DNA from: an uncultured Gemmatimonadota bacterium
Lineage (GTDB): Bacteria; Gemmatimonadota; Gemmatimonadetes; Gemmatimonadales; Gemmatimonadaceae
NCBI GenBank assembly: GCA_903910555.1
Contig: CAIVZZ010000013.1
Location: 1-64,000 of the forward strand
DNA: 64,000 nucleotides
Direction: 5' to 3'
Part shown: positions 16,219-24,498 of the stretch, in pieces
How positions within the stretch are numbered: position 1 is the first letter of the stretch
Layout of the letters: every line of letters starts with the position of its first letter
Position numbers and translations under genes: made by a program
The notes under the pieces: generated by a model
The model's input: only the letters and a program-made list of their open reading frames with translations
The model's database searches: none
What the model was told of the DNA's origin: nothing

Positions 16219-16476
16219 GTGCCAGAAATCTCTCGTTTTTATGGTATCACCATTCGGATGTTCCATCGCGACCATCTGCCGCCGCACTTGCACGCGCAGC
16301 TGGGAGATGATGAGATTAAGATTGAACTAGAAACGCTATCGACGCAGGGCTGGTTTCCCACAGCCGCGCTCCGCCGAACGTCCGAATGGATCGAGTTGCA
16401 CCGAACTGAGCTGTTCAATTGTTGGAAACTCGCACGCGACGGCAAGGCAATTCCACGCGTTCCGCCTTTGGAGTAA
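16219..16476 (+). CDS. DUF4160 protein, possible toxin-antitoxin component
   Basis: The small protein contains PEISRFYGITIRMFHRDHLPPHLHA, the hallmark start of DUF4160, with the conserved HLPPHLHA histidines, then LGDDEIKIELET and a C-terminal helix (WIELHRTELFNCWKLARDGK). Homologues begin at this point, so the GTG at 16219 (85 residues) was chosen. An in-frame ATG at 16180 would add 13 residues. It precedes a DUF2442 gene by 4 bp. DUF4160-DUF2442 pairs are frequently listed as candidate toxin-antitoxin modules. No activity can be read from the sequence. Confidence 0.82.
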   Translation: MPEISRFYGITIRMFHRDHLPPHLHAQLGDDEIKIELETLSTQGWFPTAALRRTSEWIELHRTELFNCWKLARDGKAIPRVPPLE

Positions 16477-16480
16477 TCGA

Positions 16481-16720
16481 ATGGACTATCTCGTTACCGA
16501 AGCGCGATACGTGGCCGGATACACGGTGTGGCTCCGCTTCCGTGACGGATCGGCCGGTGAGATCGACCTTGAGACCGAGTTGCACGGCGATGTTTTTGAG
16601 CCGCTAAAGGACATGATGTTCTTTCGACGGTTCCGGGTGGAAGGCGGCGCGCTCGAATGGTCGAATGGAGCCAGCTTTGCGCCCGAGTTTCTTCACGAAA
16701 ATATTCGGGTCGCTACGTAG
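16481..16720 (+). CDS. DUF2442 protein, partner of DUF4160
   Basis: The 79-residue protein has the DUF2442 layout: VTEARYVAGYTVWLRFRDGSAGEIDLETEL, a short loop, then FRRFRVEGGALEWSNGASFAPEFLHENI. It is encoded 4 bp after the DUF4160 gene and must be co-translated with it. The family is usually discussed as the DNA-binding or antitoxin partner, but function is unproven. The pair is flanked on both sides by family A repeats. Confidence 0.82.
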   Translation: MDYLVTEARYVAGYTVWLRFRDGSAGEIDLETELHGDVFEPLKDMMFFRRFRVEGGALEWSNGASFAPEFLHENIRVAT

Positions 16721-16728
16721 AACGGCTA

Positions 16729-17110
16729 CTGCAGAATGCAGAAGAGGAATGCGGGATTGGGAATTTCGACTCGATGCAGAATGCAGGAGAGGAATGCGGG
16801 ATTGGGATGAGAAATGAGGGGCGAGTTTGAATGCGGGATCGGGAATTTCGACCCGATGCAGAATGCAGGAGAGGAATGCGGAATTTGGGGTGGAGAGATG
16901 AGCGGCGAGGCCAGAAGTGAGAAATGAGAACGGGCGCGACTCGTATCGAGTTCGCGCCCGTTCTCAGATCTTCCCCCTACTCTCATCTCCCCACTCGACC
17001 CCGGATTCGAATTCCTCTTCCGCAGTCTGCATCGGGTCGAATCTCCCCACTCGACCCCGGATTCGAATTCCTCTTCCGCAGTCTGCATCGGGTCGAATCT
17101 CCCCACTCAC
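16729..17110. repeat. Composite family A repeat array with 56-bp tandem duplication
   Basis: Three direct units beginning CTGCAGAATGCAG or GATGCAGAATGCAG start at about 16729, 16773 and 16855, each followed by GAGGAATGCGG. A central hairpin follows, then inverted-orientation units. The inverted part contains an exact 56-bp direct duplication (16989-17044 and 17045-17100) and the beginning of a third copy. The array fills the 409-bp space between the DUF2442 gene and the convergent LEA-like gene, and no coding sequence is seen in it. Confidence 0.85.
16925..16966. terminator. Central hairpin of the repeat array
   Basis: A 15-bp perfect stem, TGAGAACGGGCGCGA (16925-16939) with 16952-16966. It is extended inside by CTCG/CGAG with one bulge, around a 3-4 nt loop. 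The outer stem is the same as at 15275-15314. It lies between convergent genes and could stop or stabilise transcripts from both strands. There is no T-run. Confidence 0.5.
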
Positions 17111-17129
17111 TTCTCCCCTCACCCCTCAG

Positions 17130-17618
17130 CTATCGAGGCCGAAGCGATTGGATGTTATCGAAATGTCCCATCCCCGCATACGGCCGCGTAAAACTCCCGC
17201 CGGGCGTCGTCGCAGTCACTTCGCCGGTGACGTGATAATCCACACCGCCGCTCTTCGATAAGAGCTGCGTGGCGCGCACCAACTCCTGAATACTGAACGT
17301 CACGGGCACGACAATCTCGTTCGTCCGGTGGGCTTCGAGCGTTGCCGTTTGCTTGATCTCACCGAACGCGACCTTCAGCGTATCGACGAACAGGTTGTAC
17401 GTGAGATGAGTCGCATCGAGCCGATAGTCATTCGGGTTCGTGACCGACAGAATGACATCCATCGCCCCGCCCTGGAGGCCGATCGCCTTCATGCGAATGT
17501 CCTTCAGCGTAACCGTCGGCGTTGCGAACATCGAGCGCCCCAGCGATGCACACGCGGAGGACGCGGCGAGCGCACACACGAGAACGACCAGCACGCCCTT
17601 CCCTTTCATCCTGTTCAT
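17130..17618 (-). CDS. LEA type 2 (WHy-domain) lipoprotein
   Basis: The 162-residue product uses the ATG at 17618, which overlaps the rarA stop (ATGA). A lipoprotein-like leader is present (VLVVLVCALAASSACAS). The body has the LEA_2/WHy pattern of repeated beta strands: TVTLKDIRMKAIGLQGGAMDVILSVTNPNDYRLDATHLTYNLFVD, then a central NEIVVPVTF strand and a C-terminal GEVTAT strand. These domains occur in desiccation or hypersensitive-response proteins and in bacterial envelope lipoproteins. The function is not established. It is last in the long alaS-to-here gene run. Confidence 0.8.
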   Translation of the reverse strand: MNRMKGKGVLVVLVCALAASSACASLGRSMFATPTVTLKDIRMKAIGLQGGAMDVILSVTNPNDYRLDATHLTYNLFVDTLKVAFGEIKQTATLEAHRTNEIVVPVTFSIQELVRATQLLSKSGGVDYHVTGEVTATTPGGSFTRPYAGMGHFDNIQSLRPR

Positions 17619-19027
17619 TCCGTCGCGTCCCCTGTTTTTGTGTCCCGAAGTTTCTGCCACCACTCAATCCGTTTCGCGATTTCTTTCTCAAATCCAAACT
17701 GCGTCGGCTCGTAGAAACGCTTGTCCGCGATCTCATCCGGAAGATAATCCTGCGGCAAATATCCTTCCGGCACACTGTGCGCGTATTGGTACCCCGCGCC
17801 ATACCCCAGTTCCTTCATGAGCTTCGTCGGCGCGTTGCGAATGTGCTTGGGAACTACTGCGGCTGGCGTATCACGAGCCGCCGCGAGCGCTGCGCCCCAT
17901 GCCGCATAAACACGATTCGATTTCGGCGCGGTCGCGAGATACACGGCAGCTTCCGCCAGCGCCAGCTCACCCTCGGGCGATCCAAGAAAATGGTACGCAT
18001 CACGCGCGGCGATCGCGATTTCCAGCGCGCGCGGATCGGCGAGCCCGACATCTTCGCTCGCGAATCGCACGGTGCGGCGTGCGATGTACATGGGATCTTC
18101 ACCGCCATCAATCATTCGCGCCAGCCAGTAGAGTGCGCCCTGCGGGTCGCTCCCGCGCAGTGCTTTGTGATATGCACTGATCAGGTTGTAGTGCTCTTCG
18201 CCGGTTTTATCGTAGTGTGCGGAGCGCCATTGGAGGGCTTCGCGGATGGTGGAGCCCGTGACAAGAACGCCGGAAGCCGGAGGCCGGAAGCCGGATGCTT
18301 CCGCGCTTCCGGCCTCCGGCTTCCGGCGCATGCTTTTCGCCAGCGCCACGGCCGCTTCAAGAATCGTCAGCGCCCTGCGCGCATCGCCATCACTCTCAAC
18401 GGTGAGAATCGCCATCGCATCAGCGTCGATCGTCACAGGGTCATCGGCAAGCCCGTGATCTTTATCGCCCAATGCGCGCTCTATCACTCCCCGAATATCA
18501 TCTGGCGTCAGCGGCTCCAGCACATACACCCGCAGCCGCGACAACAGCGCGCCGTTCACCTCGAAACTCGGATTCTCCGTCGTCGCGCCAATCAGCGTGA
18601 CAGTGCCCGCCTCGACGTGCGGCAGGAGCGCGTCCTGTTGGCCACGATTGAACCGGTGGATCTCGTCAACAAACAGCACTGTGCGAACGCCAGTCACGAG
18701 CCGGCGCTCGGCGTCGGCAACGATCTCGCGAATGCGCGGGATACCGTCCGTCACGGCCGAGAATTGAATGAACTCGCCCTTGGTATAGCGCGCGATTAAT
18801 CTCGCCAGGGTTGTCTTGCCAGTTCCAGGAGGGCCCCAGAACAGAATCGAGCCGGTGTCGCCAGCTTCGATCGATTCGCGCAGCGCGCGCCCTCTATCCA
18901 GCAGATGGCGCTGCCCCGCAACCTCGTCCAGCGATCGCGGACGCATCCGCGCCGCCAGCGGCGCCCGGCCGGTGGACTCCTCGAAAATCGACGGCGCGAT
19001 GGGTGCGTCTTTCTTTCGAGCGCTCAC
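17615..19027 (-). CDS. rarA: Replication-associated recombination protein RarA (MgsA)
   Basis: AAA+ ATPase of the clamp-loader class acting at stalled replication forks. It contains PLAARMRPRSLDEVAGQRHLL, Walker A GPPGTGKTT, Walker B LFVDEIHRF, sensor 1 LIGATTENPSFEVN, and the C-terminal MgsA domain (LISAYHKALRGSDPQGALYWLARMIDGGEDPMYIARR). The GTG at 19027 overlaps the preceding kinase stop by 4 nt and gives 470 residues; an in-frame start at 19078 lies inside the kinase gene. Between the AAA+ lid and the C-terminal domain there is an unusual insert of about 18 residues, KPEAGSAEASGFRPPASG, encoded by a perfect DNA palindrome (18269-18327). Confidence 0.92.
   Translation of the reverse strand: MSARKKDAPIAPSIFEESTGRAPLAARMRPRSLDEVAGQRHLLDRGRALRESIEAGDTGSILFWGPPGTGKTTLARLIARYTKGEFIQFSAVTDGIPRIREIVADAERRLVTGVRTVLFVDEIHRFNRGQQDALLPHVEAGTVTLIGATTENPSFEVNGALLSRLRVYVLEPLTPDDIRGVIERALGDKDHGLADDPVTIDADAMAILTVESDGDARRALTILEAAVALAKSMRRKPEAGSAEASGFRPPASGVLVTGSTIREALQWRSAHYDKTGEEHYNLISAYHKALRGSDPQGALYWLARMIDGGEDPMYIARRTVRFASEDVGLADPRALEIAIAARDAYHFLGSPEGELALAEAAVYLATAPKSNRVYAAWGAALAAARDTPAAVVPKHIRNAPTKLMKELGYGAGYQYAHSVPEGYLPQDYLPDEIADKRFYEPTQFGFEKEIAKRIEWWQKLRDTKTGDATE
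18269..18327. repeat. Perfect 23-bp palindrome in frame within rarA
   Basis: Positions 18269-18291 are the exact reverse complement of 18305-18327, with a 13-nt loop. Each arm is built from GCCGGAAG/GCCGGAGG units. It lies in the coding sequence without disrupting the frame and encodes a Gly/Ala/Pro/Ser-rich segment at a variable linker of RarA. Confidence 0.85.
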
Positions 19028-21942
19028 GATTCTGATCGAGCCGTCGCGCTCCTGTCTCTCGATTCCTTCGAAAGCCACGCTCTGTTCAGCGCGCCCTCAA
19101 GCGATTCCATCGTCACCGGCTTCGGCGTGTATGAGTCCATCCCGGCCGCAAAACATGCCTGCCGGTCGGACTCCATCGCGCTCGCGGTCATCGCGATGAT
19201 CCAGGGACGACGCGCTTCCGGAATGATTTGCCGAATCCGCCGCGTCGCCTCGAGACCGTCCATCTCCGGCATGTGCACGTCCATCAAAATCGTGTCGTAC
19301 GGAATTTGATTCACCGCGGCGAGTGCTTCGAGGCCGTTGCCGACCACGTCGATGCGATAGCCGAGTTTCTCGCACATGCGCGTGGCGACGAGCTGATTGA
19401 CGGGATTGTCCTCGACGAGGAGAATCCTCAATGGCTGCCGCGTTGCCGTCGCGCCGTCGATCGCGCGCGACACTGCGCGCGAGCGACGATGTGTGCCCTT
19501 CGTCGCTCCCGTAAAGGTCGACACGAGCGTGTCGTACAGAATCGACGGCTTCACCGGCTTGGACAGCACGGCGACAAAATGTCTCTCGCCGCCGGAACCT
19601 CTGCGGCCCATCGATGTCACAAGAACCAGCGGCGGCACGATCGCGCCCGGCCGCGCACGCCACGCCTCTGCGAGCGACTCGCCGTCCATAACCGGCATTT
19701 GCATGTCGAACACGCCGCAGTCAAATCCGGACTCCCGCCCGATCATCTGCAGCGCTTCCTCGCCCGACGTCGCGACGACCACATGCATGCCCCAGCCCCG
19801 CAAATGTTGCTCGAGAATTCGCCGATTGGTCGCGTTATCGTCCACGAGCAGTACGCGCCGATTATTCAGTTCCGGCGCGATGCCACTGAGGAACGTCCGC
19901 CGACTCGACTCGCCCGCGGCAACGTTAATCGTGAACCGGAACGTCGAGCCCACGCCGGGCGCGCTCTCCACGCTGACCGCGCCGCCCATCAGCTCCACGA
20001 GACGCTTGCTGATCGCGAGGCCGAGCCCTGTACCGCCGAACTGGCGCGTGGTGGATGCGTCGACCTGACTGAACGAACGAAAGAGCCGGTCGATGCGGTC
20101 CGCGGGAATGCCGATGCCGGTATCGCGCACGGAGACCGCGGCCTCGACGCGTCCATCGGCGAGCGCACTCGATGTGACGTGGACGTACACATCGCCGCGC
20201 TCGGTGAACTTCACCGCGTTCGAGAGGAAGTTCACCAGTACCTGTCGCACGCGCGTGACATCGCCGACGAGCGACTGCGGAACCGAATCCTCAACCAGAT
20301 ACGCAAGGTTCACGTTCTTCTCTGACGCGCGCCCCGCGACGAGGTCAAGCGCCGACTCGACGCAATCGCGCACGTCGAACGTTTCTTTTTCGAGAACGAG
20401 ATTGCCCGATTCGATCTTCGAGAAATCAAGGATGTCATTGATAATCGCGAGCAACGTATCGCCGCTCGCACGGATCGTCTCGACGAACTCGAGCTGATCG
20501 TCGTTCAGCGCGGTATCGAGCAGCAAACCCGTCAGGCCGATCACGGCGTTCATCGGCGTGCGAATCTCGTGGCTCATGTTCGCGAGGAACTCGCCTTTCG
20601 CCCGGCTTGCCTGCTCCGCCTCGCGCGTCGCGTGGACCAGCGCGAGCTCCGCCTCCTTCCGCACCGTGATATCGGACGCGACAACCGCAAAGCCCGTATG
20701 CACGCCGCCGGCGTCGCGCAGCATGGAAATGGAGACGAACGCGGGGAATGTGCTCCCATCATGCCGCTTCAGCGTCCATTCACGATCGTCACGCCCCGTT
20801 TCCCACGCAGCCGCAACGATTGCATCGAACGTGTCGCCATCGAACAGCGCGTCGACGTACAGCCGCCCGACGGCGTCTGCTTCCGTGCTCCCAAGCACGC
20901 GCGCGGCCGGCGGATTGAGTCCCGTGATTATTCCAACCGTATCGCACGCGACAATCAGGAAACTCGTGCTGTTCAACACGGCCTGCACGAGCGAATGCGA
21001 CTCGGCCGTACGCCGCTCGAGCGCGCGCCGCTCCGTGACGTCGCTGGAGATCGAGTTCGTGCCGACCGGCACATTCCCTCTCATCCGGCGATGCGAGCTG
21101 CCCATTACAGATAGCGTCCGGCCGTCCTTCGTGATGATGTCCACGTCGACATTGTGCATCACCTCGCCGGCCATGATCCGCTGGAACAGTGCGATCGACC
21201 GTTCCAGATGATCCGGATGGATCACCTGTGAGAGCCACATGTCCGCCGCGACTTCTTCCTTGGTGTAGCCGAGCGCGTCGCGCCACGCCTGGTTCGTGTA
21301 GAGCAGCTTCCCGTCGGGGCCCGTCGTGTAGATGATGTCCGACGTGTTCTCGAAGAAGTCTTTGAGTTCGCGCTCGCTGTCGCGCGCAGCCGCTTCTGCG
21401 AGATCCAGCGCCCGGACGTCGCGCAGCATTCGCGCGGCAAAAAGCACGGCGATGATGACGCCGAGCACGGTAACGGTGACGATTGCGGCGATGACTTTCC
21501 CGGTTACCGACTCGAACAGCGCTGTCCTCTCGGCGAGCAATCGGGCTTCCTCTACACGCAACTCCGTCGTAATGCGCAGGGCCTCAGCCATTCGCTGCTG
21601 GGCGCCGGCGGTCGCGATGACCGTCCGGAGCGTGTCGATCTTCGCAACCTGCTGAGGGTTGTCGGCGATGAACGTGCGCAGGTCGCGGAGCGCGTCGACC
21701 GCAGCCGGGGACTGAGGACCGTCCTCGTCGATCCGCTCGCGCAGGGCATCGATTCGCACGATCGCGCTCATCGTGTGCACCACCCACTCGGACAGATTTC
21801 GACGCGTGTACGCCGCAAACGTGGTGACCGCGCCAGCTGTGAGCAGTGCGACGATTGCAAACGCGAGCCCCGCGTAGATCCGGCCAACAGCCTGCGACGT
21901 CGGGCGCCGTTCAGCGTGCATCGGATGTTCGGTCGGGCTCAT
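19024..21942 (-). CDS. Hybrid sensor histidine kinase (PAS-PAS-HisKA-HATPase-REC-REC)
   Basis: The 972-residue membrane protein has TM1 at about residues 22-44, a periplasmic helical sensor of about 110 residues, and TM2 around 150-170. Two PAS domains follow (DFFENTSDIIYTTGPDGKLLYTNQAW and VLNSTSFLIVACDTVGIITGLNPPAARVLG). HisKA has FLANMSHEIRTPMNAVIGLTG, and HATPase has FLSNAVKFTERGDVYVHV and GTGLGLAISKRLVELMGG. Two receiver domains close the protein: VLLVDDNATNRRILEQHL with FDCGVFDMQMPVMDGES, and ILLVEDNPVNQLVATRM with ILMDVHMPEMDGLEATRR. Both receivers keep their phospho-acceptor Asp. No Hpt domain is attached, so a separate phosphotransfer partner is expected. It ends with GTGA overlap into rarA. 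Confidence 0.92.
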   Translation of the reverse strand: MSPTEHPMHAERRPTSQAVGRIYAGLAFAIVALLTAGAVTTFAAYTRRNLSEWVVHTMSAIVRIDALRERIDEDGPQSPAAVDALRDLRTFIADNPQQVAKIDTLRTVIATAGAQQRMAEALRITTELRVEEARLLAERTALFESVTGKVIAAIVTVTVLGVIIAVLFAARMLRDVRALDLAEAAARDSERELKDFFENTSDIIYTTGPDGKLLYTNQAWRDALGYTKEEVAADMWLSQVIHPDHLERSIALFQRIMAGEVMHNVDVDIITKDGRTLSVMGSSHRRMRGNVPVGTNSISSDVTERRALERRTAESHSLVQAVLNSTSFLIVACDTVGIITGLNPPAARVLGSTEADAVGRLYVDALFDGDTFDAIVAAAWETGRDDREWTLKRHDGSTFPAFVSISMLRDAGGVHTGFAVVASDITVRKEAELALVHATREAEQASRAKGEFLANMSHEIRTPMNAVIGLTGLLLDTALNDDQLEFVETIRASGDTLLAIINDILDFSKIESGNLVLEKETFDVRDCVESALDLVAGRASEKNVNLAYLVEDSVPQSLVGDVTRVRQVLVNFLSNAVKFTERGDVYVHVTSSALADGRVEAAVSVRDTGIGIPADRIDRLFRSFSQVDASTTRQFGGTGLGLAISKRLVELMGGAVSVESAPGVGSTFRFTINVAAGESSRRTFLSGIAPELNNRRVLLVDDNATNRRILEQHLRGWGMHVVVATSGEEALQMIGRESGFDCGVFDMQMPVMDGESLAEAWRARPGAIVPPLVLVTSMGRRGSGGERHFVAVLSKPVKPSILYDTLVSTFTGATKGTHRRSRAVSRAIDGATATRQPLRILLVEDNPVNQLVATRMCEKLGYRIDVVGNGLEALAAVNQIPYDTILMDVHMPEMDGLEATRRIRQIIPEARRPWIIAMTASAMESDRQACFAAGMDSYTPKPVTMESLEGALNRAWLSKESRDRSATARSES

Positions 21943-21949
21943 AGCGCGT

Positions 21950-22654
21950 TCATATCAGAGCCCGCGCGAGAAAGTATCCGGCGACGCCGCCGAAAAACGC
22001 AGCGTTGTGCAGCCAGCCCGCCTTTCCCTGAAATTCCGGAATCAGATTCGACGCGCCGACGTACAGTGTCACTCCTCCAGAAAGCGCGAGCCCGTAATGT
22101 GCGAGCGGACCGATCGAGTCTGTGAGGAGTACACCTGCGATGGTCGCCGTCCCGAGCAGTGCGGCGGCGCCAAGCGCTTTCGCGCGGGTGCCGCCGGCCG
22201 CGAGCACGAGCGACGAAATCGCGAGGCCTTCGGGAAGTTTGTGCAGGAAGATCGCGCCGAACACGAGCACGCCGAGCTGCGGGCTCACGAAAAATCCACT
22301 CGCGATGGCAACGCCGTCCCCAAAGGTGTGCACGAGAAGACCGACGAGCGCGGACACACTCACGTGCGCCGATACCGCATGCGTCTCTTCACCAAAATGA
22401 AAGTGCCCGGTGAGCGCATGCTGCGTGAGATGCACCAACAGAAATCCGGCGAGCACGAAGAGTGCGCCACGTTCGTGATCGCGAAGGATCGCTTCGGGAA
22501 TGAGATCCGCGAGCGCGACACTGAGCATGAAGCCCGCGGCAAGCGCGATTAATAATTCGAGCGTACGCGTACTCCACGCGCGCCGCGATGTAACCGCAGC
22601 GGCACCGGCGACGTTCGCAGCCGCGGCAATGAGGGCGTAGAGAAGTGCGTTCAC
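21950..22654 (-). CDS. ZIP-family metal transporter
   Basis: The 234-residue protein has about eight membrane helices. The ZIP metal-site motifs are present: LLVHTFGDGVAIASGF in TM4 and LHKLPEGLAISSLVLA in TM5, both with His plus acidic residues. A His-containing loop (HALTGHFHFGEETHAVSAH) lies between TM3 and TM4, the usual metal-capture position. It likely imports Zn or other divalent cations. The gene lies 7 bp upstream of the hybrid kinase gene and 9 bp after the preceding gene, within the long minus-strand operon. Confidence 0.92.
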   Translation of the reverse strand: MNALLYALIAAAANVAGAAAVTSRRAWSTRTLELLIALAAGFMLSVALADLIPEAILRDHERGALFVLAGFLLVHLTQHALTGHFHFGEETHAVSAHVSVSALVGLLVHTFGDGVAIASGFFVSPQLGVLVFGAIFLHKLPEGLAISSLVLAAGGTRAKALGAAALLGTATIAGVLLTDSIGPLAHYGLALSGGVTLYVGASNLIPEFQGKAGWLHNAAFFGGVAGYFLARALI

Positions 22655-22663
22655 TTGGCTATG

Positions 22664-23197
22664 TCACGAAATCAACTTCAAAGTTAGACGCTCCGCAGTC
22701 GCCGTGACCGCGTCGACCAGTTCTGCGCCACCGGTGAATTCCTTTGCACCGACGCTCCATTCGCGGGGCGGCAGCTCCGGGCGCTCTTCCAAGCCACGGC
22801 CAAGAAGGAGATAGAGCCAGCGGTCGCTCTTGGCGTAGCTCCACAAATCGAGCATTGGCGACAGACAGAGCTGTTCTTCGCTCGTGTAAACCGCGAGCTC
22901 GACCCCACCGCTCGCAGCGAGCGGCACTTTCAGGCGGGCGACCGTGTCGGTCACCTCAGATAGGTGCAGCCCCTCGCCGACATATTTGCGCCCCGTGCGC
23001 AGGCAGTCGAGCGAGAGATCCACGATCTCCGGCATGTGCTCGGTGAGTTCATGAAAGAGCTCCACGGCACGCTCGGGACTCACCCGCACCTCCGCCGTGT
23101 ACACGTCGCCCTCTCGGCGCATGACAAAGACGTCGGCGGTTGGCCGGAAACGGGCGCCGAGCGCTTCTTTGATGGGTCGAGTCTTGAAGAACTTCAA
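22664..23197 (-). CDS. Conserved hypothetical protein
   Basis: The 177-residue soluble protein is not recognised. It is predicted mixed alpha/beta: MKFFKTRPIKEALGARFRPTAD, a strand pair DVYTAEVRVSP, helix ERAVELFHELTEHMPEIVDLSLD, then VELAVYTSEEQLCLSPMLDLWSYAKSDRWLYLLLGRGLEERPEL. No signal peptide, metal site or known catalytic motif is visible. The ATG overlaps the CCA-enzyme stop by 4 nt, so it is translationally coupled to it. Confidence 0.7.
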   Translation of the reverse strand: MKFFKTRPIKEALGARFRPTADVFVMRREGDVYTAEVRVSPERAVELFHELTEHMPEIVDLSLDCLRTGRKYVGEGLHLSEVTDTVARLKVPLAASGGVELAVYTSEEQLCLSPMLDLWSYAKSDRWLYLLLGRGLEERPELPPREWSVGAKEFTGGAELVDAVTATAERLTLKLIS

Positions 23198-24498
23198 AGC
23201 GACTTGGCGATCTCGATCAACTTCGCGTTGGTGTTCAGCGCCGGCTCTTCGATCACACGCTCGAGCAGCGCGTGCAGCGCCTTCCCCATCTTTGGGCCGT
23301 TTTGAATTCCGGCTTTCTGGAGATCTTCACCGTCGACGGCGAGATCGGCGATTTCAATCGGATCTCTGAATGCGATTTCGACGGCGAGGCGGCACAGTGG
23401 TTCTAGCCGGGCTTCAACCGGCACGTTGGTTTGGCCGGCGAGGCGCGCGCGCCAGAGTGCGGTGCTGAGAGTGAAAAAGGTCTCTGTGCGCATGCGGCCG
23501 ATGCGCGCGACCCAACGGCGAATGGTGCCGGCAGACGGATCGCCCGCGGCCAGCGCGGCGTCGATTGCCGTGCCGAGTTCAGCTCGCGCCCCCGCGAGAC
23601 TGGAGATCCAGTTCGAATCAGCGTTCGAGAATCGGAGTGCCTTGGTTGCACTCGCAACCGTCGATTCCTTCTCTCCAAAGAACAACATCGCGAGACGATT
23701 GACCGTGGCGCCTTTGCGCAGATCGCCTTCGCCGAGCGGGAGAAAGTCGAGTGCGGCGAACCGTTCCGATGGCGTTTCGGCCAGTGACGGCACGAGCACG
23801 CGCAGGAACCCAGCCTCGCGCCACCACTCGAGCGCCGTTGATGGGCGTGCGACCTGCTCCATCGTCTTTTCGAGTTCCTGCTTCACGCGCTCAGGTGAGA
23901 GGCGGCTCATATGCGGCGCCGATTCGCGGATGGCAGTCCACGTGGCGGGCTCGATATGAAAGGCAAACCGCGAGGCAAAGCGAATTCCGCGCAATGCGCG
24001 CAGACGGTCTTCGCGCATGCGCTCGCTCGCCGTGCCCACCGCGCGAATGAGCCCACGCTTCAGGTCGGCGCGGCCATCGAACGGATCGCGCAGCTCTTCA
24101 GTTTTCGGGTGATAGGCGATGGCATTGATCGTGAAATCGCGGCGTGCGAGATCGTCGTCGAGCGATGCGCCGAACTCGACCACGGCGTGGCGGCCGTCGG
24201 TGTTCACATCGCGGCGAAAGGTCGTGACTTCGTGCATGGTGTTCTGCGAATCGAACACGCCCACGGTTCCGAACTCGACGCCAACAGGGACGGTGCGTTT
24301 GAAGACGCCCATGACCTGTGCGGGCGTCGCCGCTGTTGCGAAGTCCCAGTCGAGATGGGGGTGGCCGAGCAGGGCGTCGCGCACGGCGCCGCCGACGCAC
24401 CAGGTTTCGAAGCCGGCGCGTTCGAGGCGGGAGACGATCTCTTGGACGCCGTCAGGGGGGTGCAACTGCCGAGCTGTGAGTCTAGGGTCGTTGGTCAT
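23194..24498 (-). CDS. CCA tRNA nucleotidyltransferase / poly(A) polymerase family
   Basis: The 434-residue class II nucleotidyltransferase has the head CVGGAVRDALLGHPHLDWDFATAATPAQV with the catalytic GGxVRD and DxD. TFRRDVNTDGRHAVVEFGASLDDDLARRDFTINAIAYHP carries the RRDF[TS]INA motif, and DPFDGRADLKRGLIRAVGTASERMREDRLRALRGIRFASRF the ERxxxDxLR-type segment. It adds CCA to tRNA 3' ends, or acts as a related A-adding or poly(A) enzyme; the two cannot be separated here. The ATG at 24498 overlaps the epimerase stop (ATGA); a longer in-frame start at 24588 lies inside that gene. No HD domain signature is obvious. Confidence 0.9.
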   Translation of the reverse strand: MTNDPRLTARQLHPPDGVQEIVSRLERAGFETWCVGGAVRDALLGHPHLDWDFATAATPAQVMGVFKRTVPVGVEFGTVGVFDSQNTMHEVTTFRRDVNTDGRHAVVEFGASLDDDLARRDFTINAIAYHPKTEELRDPFDGRADLKRGLIRAVGTASERMREDRLRALRGIRFASRFAFHIEPATWTAIRESAPHMSRLSPERVKQELEKTMEQVARPSTALEWWREAGFLRVLVPSLAETPSERFAALDFLPLGEGDLRKGATVNRLAMLFFGEKESTVASATKALRFSNADSNWISSLAGARAELGTAIDAALAAGDPSAGTIRRWVARIGRMRTETFFTLSTALWRARLAGQTNVPVEARLEPLCRLAVEIAFRDPIEIADLAVDGEDLQKAGIQNGPKMGKALHALLERVIEEPALNTNAKLIEIAKSL

